Origin: Choristoneura fumiferana | Lineage: Eukaryota > Arthropoda > Insecta > Lepidoptera > Tortricidae | DNA: 64,000 nt | Direction of reading: 5' to 3' | Assembly (NCBI RefSeq): GCF_025370935.1 | Contig: NC_133481.1 | Span: 4,980,694-5,044,693 of the forward strand | In this document: in pieces, positions 59,074 to 64,000 of the stretch | Numbering within the stretch: position 1 is the first letter of the stretch | How the letters are laid out: each line of letters starts with the position of its first letter | Translations under genes and position numbers: made by a program | Notes under the pieces: model-generated | The model's input: the letters and a program-made list of their open reading frames with translations, nothing else | The model's database searches: none | What the model was told of the DNA's origin: nothing

Positions 59074-62000
59074 ATTTATAAAACACACCTTGTACGTTTT
59101 TAGGCAAAATCGTAATGACTGACTACAACAAGCGCACATACCGCGTGGACGATGTGACGTGGACTGAGAGCCCGCTGTCCACCTTCAAAATGAAGGAAGA
59201 GACTGTCAGCTACATGGACTATTATCAAAGGGTGAGATTTATTCACATAGTGCGCTTAGTGGTTGTGGGGAGTAGCAATATATAGTCGACCAATTATATT
59301 TTTTTACAACAGTTCCTAAATAATAAGGCCGATTGTCACATTAAATTGTAAGTGAACATATCTTTTGATGTTTTAAACAATAACTACTGACTTGGAACTT
59401 TAGTCATCATCATTATATTGGCCGTAGGACGTCCACTGTTAGACATATACCTCCCCCCATAAACCTCCAGTTGCTTTAATTTGAAGAAGCCTGCATCCAC
59501 TGAACTTGTGGCTTTTGTTGCTTAACAAACACAATATTCCAGAAATACAACATCCGCATCAACGACACGCGCCAGCCGCTGCTCATATCGCGTTCGAAGC
59601 CGCGTGAGATCCGCGCCGGCATGCCCGAGCTCGTGTATCTCATCCCGGAGCTGTGCCGCCAGACCGGGCTCTCTGACGAAATGCGCGCCAACTTCCAGCT
59701 CATGAAGGCCATGGGGGTCCATACAAAGATCGGACCCGACACTCGCATACAGAAGCTGCTCGCCTTCAATCGCCGGTTCACGCAGAATAAGGAGGTCGTG
59801 GCCGTAAGTACATCCCATTAACCTTAGTAGAATTTTTAGCTCTATCGACACTCGCGCAAGAATGCTACGGCACCCTATTTTTCTTTTTAGGAGCTCAACA
59901 CATGGTCTCTAAAGTTGGCCAATGAGCTGGTCAGGTTCAAGGGGCGTCAACTGGCTCCAGAGAATATCGTGCAAGGTGGTGGCAACAAGTACCCGGCTGG
60001 TGACACCACTGAAGGATGGACACGAGACATGAGGTTAGTCATCACAAGGTTACTGATAATCAAATGCATGGTCTTGATCACTTACTACTTTTTTGTTTGT
60101 TAAGAGTAGAGTGAGCAAAAGATGCGTGTCCTAGTCTTCTAGAAAAATTTAGTCCGTGCGGGGGACAGCGACAAACCTATTGTGTTAGTAGCGACACAGA
60201 CTTAGCTTGCGATGTGGCTCACATGCACATTATTGTAGTCTCAGTAGTCTGTCGCACGTCACTGTATTATGTAACGTGAACAGAAAGAACGCAACAATTA
60301 GAATGGAGATAGAACATTCACTCCAAGAATACATTTGTGTTCTGTTCTTAAGCAACTTTCACTACAAAGCGGAAAATTGGCTACAAGTGTAAAGCTAGTA
60401 ACCCACTGACAGCGGAGGCGGCGCGGTGCGAAGGCAGTACTGGTTAGTACGCGCCACGCTTATTGTGTGGCCTCTTTCACGTTAGCTCGAATATTACAAC
60501 CAGTACCGCCTCAACGCCGCGCCGCATCGCTCCGCCTCCGCTGTCAGTTGGTTTCTAATTTGACTGGTAGCAATGCGCGGCAGCGAATGTAGTAGACTTC
60601 ACAGATGTGCTTGTTTGTAGGTCTAAGCCACTGCTGTCGATCGCGCAGTGCCCGTCGTGGGTGGTGATCACGCCGGAGCGGCAGCGCCGCGACACCGAGA
60701 GCTTCGTCGAGCTCATCCTCAAGACCGGCGGCGGCGCTGGCTTCCGGATGCCCAGACCTGAAATCGGTATACACCATTAAACGTTGTTTATTGTTCTTGG
60801 TCATTCTCATACGGGGTAGCAACCTGAAATGTTTGGGAACAGGTTTTGTCAAATGCTATGCAAAAATTCCAAAGAATAACTGCTTACATGGTGTTGTTGT
60901 TAAATAAAAATATATAGTATTGTATACATTGACGATCGGTTCCCTTTTATAGTGTCGATTCAGCGAGACGGCGCGATGGAGTATGCCAATATGTGTGAAA
61001 ATGTCATCGCTAAGAAAAACCCGGCTTTGATCTTCTGCACACTCGCCAGGAACTTTGCGGACAGGTAAATATTTAAATCTGTGCACTGCAATATTCTTGC
61101 GAATAAGTAAAATATTTTTCCCCCTGCTTCGTATAATATACGAATTTGAGACAGAGCTGACAATGAAATGTGAATAAAAATCTGAACATGAAAATTTAAA
61201 TATACAAGGATAATATTGTGATCTGTGCCATGGCTGGCACATGACTTATCTGGATCGTGTCGATTAATTTGGAAAGTGATATCTATCTCACGCGCGATCG
61301 ATCCAGATAAGCCACGCCGCCATCTCAGTGCCTTAGACATATTCTAGTATATAAGCTAGCATGTACATAATGTAGAGAGTTCAGTGGTATTTCGAGATCA
61401 GTAAATGAGTCCAAGTAACCCGCACAAGATCTATTCACTCTCTCACACTTATTTTCCCCTAAATGATCTATGTGTGATATCCCTGATGATAATAATAAGT
61501 AATGACGGTTTTCTTCTGTTGCAGATACGAAGCGATCAAGAAGAAGTGCACAGTGGACCGCGCCGTGCCCACGCAAGTGGTGTGCGCGCGCAATATGTCC
61601 AGCAAGTCTGCGATGTCCATCGCTACTAAAGTCGCCATCCAGATCAACTGCAAAGTAAGCACTCTCTCTTTGACATTTGGGCTTGCACTTAGGAAAAATT
61701 TAATCATAATTTAATCGTAGTTCATGTTTCGTAGAGTTCAGTTCAGTATCAGGAGGTGAAAATCTTAAGTGAAACTTAGCTAGAGTAATTCAATGTTTTG
61801 AAATAAGGTACTGTCACCAGCACCAATATCTGATACGACTCTATTTCTAGGGCCGGAAGGACGTGTATCTGATATCTTTGCACGCTCCGCTGTGGCAGAT
61901 ATTAATGCTGGTGACTGTACACAAATGTATTAAATTGAACCTATGCCTTTCAAATCTAAATGTAGGCTAAACGAGAGATCTACGACTAATGGACCAGTAC

Positions 62001-63976
62001 ACAATGGCCCACTAGAAGTCATCATGAACAGGACCGATGGCAACAGCGCAAAATGGCAGACATTATCAGTAGGCAATGGGCGTTTTTCCATTAGCCAGCC
62101 CGGCACCAAAAATGCATGCATGCAAAAATGTATTCCTCGCTTTTTCACTTACCAGCGCCGTCCCCGTCGCCGGGGTAGCAAGCTTCCCACTCGGTGCTGG
62201 CCCGGCAAAACCGCATGTTTTGTATAATAATATGAATTGTGCTGAAGTCCGTGTCAGTAGTCAGTTCTGTACCACTCACTGAGCGTAAACCGGCATCGAC
62301 ACCGGCGCAGTGGAAAAACGAAGACCCGGCGCCGGTTCCGGTGCACGACCGTGCCGGCCGGTGCCGGACCGGCTAATGGAAAAACAGCCAATGGATCGTA
62401 GCGAATGGCAATGTGTCGGTTCTTTCGACACACTATAGAAATCGTGTTGCATCATGGCTGGTGTTGTTTGCACATAATGCTGATTGCTGATTTTTACGTC
62501 CATCGTTAGGTGTTTAGCTTAGCCAGACAGCACTGAACCAGAGACCATTGTGTGTACACTGATCATTCTGACGACGTGGCGCATGGTCGTGCAGACTAAG
62601 TAATGTAACGTTTTTGTGCAGTTGGGCGGTGCGCCGTGGACGGTGGAGGTGCCGCTGCCGAAGCTGATGGTGATCGGGTACGACGTGTGCCACGACACGC
62701 GCTCCAAGGAGAAGAGCTTTGGCGCGTTTGTGGCCACCATGGACCGCCAGATGACGCAGTACTACTCCATCGTCAATGCGCACACCTCGGGCGAGGAGCT
62801 CTCCGCCCACATGAGCTTCAACATTGCCACCGCGCTCAAGAAGTATCGCGACCGGAACCGTGAGTCACTAACAATACTGGCGACAGAATGCGCATCCGTT
62901 CCTTTTCACAGTCACAATTTAGGATATAACAAGCAGTTATGAATGTCGAAAAAAATCTACCACTGGTTCGGAAAAACCTCTGTTGAGAAGAATCCGGCAA
63001 GAAACTCAACGTGGTGTATTTTTTTTAAACAGATTTACAATATTATTAAATGCTATATATACATCACAAGTATTTAACAAAATTTCATTTTTAAATGGGG
63101 GGACCTTTTAGGGAAATTTCATATGACTTGTCCGTTGTTGGTATAAATCAAACTCAAATAAACTGGAAGTATGTAAAATGAAGATAACTCCCTATCAACT
63201 GAAATTAGTAAGCTATTTTTCCACCACTTACTGGCATACGATTGAGCTAAAATTTTATATAGATCTGTGAATTCGTTGACAATACAATAATCTGCTAGTG
63301 AAGTTCTGATGGTTTCGACTTGATATTTGGTATCCAAATATAGGGCAATTTCAGACTAGCGTTTTTTTCTGCGCGTAGACGCTCTTTTTTGGCATACGCG
63401 CGTAAGTTTGTAAACGCGCGCTACATTAAATCGAACACGCGTGTACGCGTCTGAAACGACATTTTCGCGCTTACACTTATACGAGCTCGATGAAACGAAA
63501 CCCTGTGCGCCTGTGCGCGCGTACAGTCACCAGCACGGAGCGTGCTAAAATATCTGACACGTAGAGTCGTATCAGATATTTATGCACGCTTGTTGTGTCA
63601 GATATTGGTGCTGGTGACTGTACACGCGCTTTCAAAAACGAGCTTATTCGTGCGTATAAAGCGCTAGTCTGAAACCGTGGGGCTGATGATAATGCAAGTG
63701 CAGTAAGCAAAATGATGCTTTAATTAAAAATAAATATTAACAAAAACTTATTGTGTTTGAAGGCGTAAGTGAAGTTTTTTTAAGTACATATTTTAACCGC
63801 TCTAAATGATCTAATGGAAACAAAGTACTTGACTCATTGCAAATGAGTATTGAATAAGAAGTGACGTATTTGCTAACTTTTCCATTTGTTCGTGAACAGA
63901 ATTCCTGCCGAGTCACATCTTCATCTACCGCGACGGCGTCGGTGACGGCCAGATCCCGTACGTGCATAGCCACGAG
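48745..63976 (+). CDS. Siwi: Siwi, PIWI-clade Argonaute (14 coding exons, 3' end outside window)
   Basis: The gene encodes the germline PIWI endonuclease of the piRNA pathway, which in silkworm loads antisense piRNAs and slices transposon RNA in perinuclear nuage in a ping-pong cycle with Ago3. Joined exons: 48745-49042, 53099-53242, 56848-57007, 57562-57673, 57754-57879, 58776-58971, 59104-59231, 59543-59803, 59891-60033, 60621-60766, 60953-61064, 61525-61654, 62622-62859, 63900-63976. All introns are GT-AG and the reading frame is kept for 757 codons. Residues 1-20 are rich in Arg-Gly (likely dimethyl-arginine sites for Tudor proteins). N domain and linker lie at about 130-300, PAZ about 305-425, MID about 525-655. 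MID 5'-phosphate pocket residues Tyr610, Lys614, Gln626 and Lys652 are present. PIWI catalytic Asp673 (GYDVCHD) and Asp743 (RDGVGDG) are intact; the catalytic His lies beyond the edge. Silkworm Siwi is about 900 residues, so roughly 140-150 are missing. The MSEQPRGRG start favours Siwi over Ago3. Confidence 0.94.
50150..50925 (+). pseudogene. Internally deleted LINE in Siwi intron 1
   Basis: The frame 50176-50364 reads GHDNLNTTMIKSNIDLLCIP, FNNCILEGVFPTALKRAKVI and AVHKKGC, the N-terminal finger region of a LINE reverse transcriptase. A stop follows and the rest of the RT is gone. The 3' end is AATAAATGATTGATTGATTG. Same sense as Siwi. Confidence 0.75.
50453..50534 (+). repeat. 39-bp tandem repeat, about 2.1 copies
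   Basis: CTATTTTATGACTAGACCCT followed by ATTACTCTATTAAAGAATA is repeated exactly. Confidence 0.9.
50958..51120. mobile_element. One end of the AAGGAGCGGAATT element in Siwi intron 1
   Basis: CAAGGAGCGGAATTCTCATA and TTTGACCTCTTTGATAAGCC match, inverted, the right end of the full copy at 52264-52785. The other half is missing. Confidence 0.65.
52264..52785. mobile_element. 522-bp element with long inverted repeats in Siwi intron 1
   Basis: CCAAGGAGCGGAATTTCTCA pairs with TGAGAAATTCCGCTCCTTGG, and similarity continues inward about 70 bp to the TATCGAT/ATCGATA words. No coding. Confidence 0.8.
53099..53242 (+). CDS. Siwi: Siwi coding exon 2
   Basis: Acceptor TTTTTAG, donor AAAG|GTAATT. It continues the Gly/Arg-rich tail (ASGRGSRRGGGR) and enters the conserved linker with VLRTRPAVLQSKKG, the usual entry to the folded N domain of PIWI proteins. 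Phase 1 on both sides, 144 bp. Confidence 0.9.
54620..55502. mobile_element. DNA-type element with CAGTCAAGTG ends and reiterated TTGTACGACCTGATAAT
   Basis: The ends TACAGTCAAGTGTAAAAATA and TATTTTTGCACTTGACTA are inverted. Inside, TTGTACGACCT-type words occur at about 54686, 54713, 54812 and 55331, and inverted at about 55369-55382. A LINE tail (54921-55093) splits it. No transposase coding. Confidence 0.6.
54921..55093 (+). mobile_element. LINE 3' tail in Siwi intron 2
   Basis: CTAGCTGTTGCCCGCGGCTT through GAAATCGGACCAGTCGTTCC to TTTATTTATATAG, the same family as 13632-13857. Confidence 0.7.
56848..57007 (+). CDS. Siwi: Siwi coding exon 3: N domain
   Basis: Acceptor TTTGTAG, donor GG|GTAAGC. 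Encodes LLANYFTVHSTPQWRLYQY, the conserved PIWI N-domain strand, followed by the acidic VDPEEDNTSVRKALL segment. Enters in phase 1 and leaves in phase 2. Confidence 0.92.
57247..57437 (-). mobile_element. LINE 3' tail in Siwi intron 3, minus strand
   Basis: CCATACTAATATTATAAATG at the left, GATAACCGAATTCCACGCGG and GCGGGCAAATGCTAG at the right: the reverse of the CTAGC-TTGCCCGCGGC tail. Confidence 0.75.
57562..57673 (+). CDS. Siwi: Siwi coding exon 4: N domain
   Basis: Acceptor TTTTAG, donor AAG|GTATGT. Encodes YIFDGCVLYTVKRL followed by RRTDEQRMRLLIK, matching the conserved FDG/LY block of PIWI N domains. Ends in phase 0; the next intron is only 80 bp. Confidence 0.92.
57754..57879 (+). CDS. 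Siwi: Siwi coding exon 5: linker 1
   Basis: Acceptor TTTGCAG, donor AAG|GTACGT, 42 whole codons. Encodes YIQIFNLIIRKCFRLLQLQL followed by VGRDFFDPDAK, the conserved N-domain/linker block before PAZ in PIWI proteins. Confidence 0.92.
57920..58160 (-). mobile_element. Diverged Arg-tRNA SINE (copy D) in Siwi intron 5
   Basis: Minus strand: GGGTTAGAGATCCTGACTTG and GAGGTCCCAACTCC as a decayed head; plus-strand left end ACACCAATTGACCTAGTCTC is the shared 3' part. Confidence 0.6.
58646..58727. mobile_element. 82-bp mini-MITE in Siwi intron 5
   Basis: TAGAGCTTGTCTAA and TTAGACAAGCTCTA are exact 14-bp inverted ends. Confidence 0.7.
58776..58971 (+). CDS. Siwi: Siwi coding exon 6: start of PAZ
   Basis: The acceptor TTTCCAG at 58774-58775 was chosen over an upstream CTCCAG at 58747-58752 because it joins DPDAK to VDIPEYKLQIWPGY as in known PIWI proteins. 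Encodes EITHKVLRMDTVLQML, the start of PAZ. Donor G|GTATGT, phase 1. Confidence 0.92.
59028..59070. repeat. (TG)21 microsatellite in Siwi intron 6
   Basis: An uninterrupted TG run, 33 bp before the exon 7 acceptor, in a 132-bp intron. Confidence 0.95.
59104..59231 (+). CDS. Siwi: Siwi coding exon 7: PAZ
   Basis: Acceptor TTTTTAG, donor AGG|GTGAGA. Encodes GKIVMTDYNKRTYRVDDVTW and then a segment ending YMDYYQR, the PAZ core that binds the 2'-O-methylated 3' end of a piRNA. Enters in phase 1, leaves in phase 0. Confidence 0.93.
59404..59530 (-). mobile_element. RTE-like tail fragment in Siwi intron 7
   Basis: CATCATCATTATATTGGCCG, TAGGACGTCCACTGTTAGAC and AAACCTCCAGTTGCTTTAAT. It ends about 12 bp before the exon 8 acceptor. 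Confidence 0.55.
59543..59803 (+). CDS. Siwi: Siwi coding exon 8: end of PAZ and linker 2
   Basis: Acceptor ATTCCAG, donor GCC|GTAAGT, 87 whole codons. Encodes QPLLISRSKPRE and LVYLIPELCRQTGLSDEMRA, the signature that closes PAZ in the PIWI clade, then the helical linker 2. The strong GC content stands out from the surrounding intron. Confidence 0.94.
59891..60033 (+). CDS. Siwi: Siwi coding exon 9: linker 2
   Basis: Acceptor CTTTTTAG after an 87-bp intron, donor AG|GTTAGT, phase 2. Encodes a segment with LKLANELVRFKGRQLAPE and GWTRDMR, the conserved helical linker before MID. Confidence 0.9.
60400..60553. mobile_element. GC-rich MITE in Siwi intron 9
   Basis: AACCCACTGACAGCGGAGGC at the left and GCCTCCGCTGTCAGTTGGTT at the right are inverted with one mismatch. 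Confidence 0.75.
60621..60766 (+). CDS. Siwi: Siwi coding exon 10: start of MID
   Basis: Acceptor TTTGTAG, donor G|GTATAC. Encodes CPSWVVITPERQRRDTESFV, matching the W-V-V/L start of PIWI MID domains. Enters in phase 2, leaves in phase 1. Confidence 0.9.
60953..61064 (+). CDS. Siwi: Siwi coding exon 11: MID
   Basis: Acceptor TTTTATAG, donor AG|GTAAAT. Encodes KNPALIFCTLARNFADRY across the junction to exon 12, the conserved MID strand and the Tyr of the guide 5'-phosphate pocket. A longer minus-strand reading frame across this exon is a shadow. Confidence 0.91.
61245..61311. repeat. 13-bp inverted repeat in Siwi intron 11
   Basis: CTTATCTGGATCG and CGATCCAGATAAG are exact. Possibly the ends of a short MITE. 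Confidence 0.6.
61525..61654 (+). CDS. Siwi: Siwi coding exon 12: MID phosphate pocket
   Basis: Acceptor GTTGCAG, donor AAA|GTAAGC. Encodes YEAIKKKC and AVPTQVVCARNM, carrying Tyr610, Lys614, Gln626 and ending at Lys652, the four-residue set that holds the guide 5' phosphate and a metal ion in PIWI proteins. Confidence 0.93.
61808..61920. mobile_element. GTCACCAGCA MITE in Siwi intron 12
   Basis: GTACTGTCACCAGCACCAAT and AATGCTGGTGACTGTAC ends, with GATAC and ATCTGATA words inside. Same family as 63521-63623. Confidence 0.75.
62074..62394. mobile_element. GC-rich MITE in Siwi intron 12
   Basis: CGTTTTTCCATTAGCCAGCC with CGGCACC at the left pairs with GGTGCCGGACCGGCTAATGG followed by AAAAAC at the right. 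The centre is GGCGCCGG-rich. Confidence 0.75.
62622..62859 (+). CDS. Siwi: Siwi coding exon 13: PIWI domain, first catalytic Asp
   Basis: Acceptor TTGTGCAG, donor C|GTGAGT. Encodes LGGAPWTVEVPLPKLMVIGY, then DVCHD with Asp673, the first RNase H-like catalytic residue. TSGEEL supplies the likely glutamate finger (Glu710 or Glu711). Very GC-rich, phase 1 at the end. Confidence 0.94.
62917..63080 (+). repeat. Intact copy of the AACAAGCAGTTATGAATGTC repeat
   Basis: Runs AATTTAGGATATAACAAGCA to TATACATCACAAGTATTT. It gives the empty-site sequence for the Penelope insertion at 32481 (GTCGAAAAAAATCTACCACT here). Confidence 0.75.
63349..63674. mobile_element. TTTCAGACTAGCG MITE in Siwi intron 13, host of a nested MITE
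   Basis: TTTCAGACTAGCG and CGCTAGTCTGAAA are inverted, and both flanks continue with CGCG-rich words. A GTCACCAGCA MITE sits inside. Confidence 0.7.
63521..63623. mobile_element. Nested GTCACCAGCA MITE
   Basis: GTACAGTCACCAGCAC and GTGCTGGTGACTGTAC are perfect 16-bp inverted ends; inner TATCTGACAC/GTGTCAGATA words pair too. Confidence 0.85.
63900..63976 (+). CDS. Siwi: Siwi coding exon 14: PIWI domain, second catalytic Asp
   Basis: Acceptor GAACAG, donor GAG|GTAAAC near the window edge. Encodes QFLPSHIFIYRDGVGDGQ, with Asp743 as the second catalytic residue. The remaining exons, including the catalytic His, lie to the right of the window. Confidence 0.92.
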
Positions 63977-64000
63977 GTAAACATACTATCATAAAGTCTG

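Noticed and set aside
60960..61340. Minus-strand frames of 126-128 codons
   Set aside because: They lie across Siwi exon 11 and its intron on the opposite strand and have no family features.
63349..63480. CGCG-rich stretch as a Siwi intronic promoter
   Set aside because: Explained as one arm of a MITE whose inverted partner lies at about 63624-63674.

Overview
The window is nuclear DNA of a moth or butterfly. It is AT-rich and packed with short interspersed repeats of types common in Lepidoptera: Arg-tRNA-derived SINEs, RTE-type LINE tails ending in GATGATGATG, Harbinger-type MITEs and a Penelope-like element. The only gene that can be modelled exon by exon is the lepidopteran PIWI protein Siwi, which fixes the order. 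The assignment rests on reading the sequence and recognising families; no database search was possible.

Layout. About 1-36 kb is gene-poor repeat territory. It holds a 1.76-kb TA-flanked non-autonomous DNA element (50-1810), many MITEs, four copies of a repeat bounded by AGGGTTCCGTAGCC-like ends, SINEs, and a 5'-truncated LINE with a readable reverse-transcriptase end (26.4-27.7 kb). At 32.5-35.2 kb two nearly identical Penelope-like copies lie head to head inside a 12-bp target-site duplication. Each carries a GIY-YIG domain and a hammerhead-like motif. The pair lies between two copies of a ~0.6-0.7-kb unique-looking sequence. At 36.3-36.7 kb a CpG-rich stretch leads into a possible first coding exon of an unidentified gene. 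From 40 to 47.8 kb there are seven full copies of one ~120-130-bp MITE, two copies of a second DNA element, and a compact 488-bp Penelope derivative with inverted ends and an 11-bp target-site duplication.

From about 47.8 kb to the right edge runs Siwi on the plus strand: a probable 5' UTR exon, then 14 coding exons (48745-63976) that join in frame into 757 residues. They cover the Arg-Gly-rich N-terminus, N domain, PAZ, MID and the first part of the PIWI domain, including two of the three catalytic residues. The C-terminal part lies beyond the window. The introns are themselves full of transposon remnants, so a core piRNA-pathway gene is embedded in the kind of sequence it silences.
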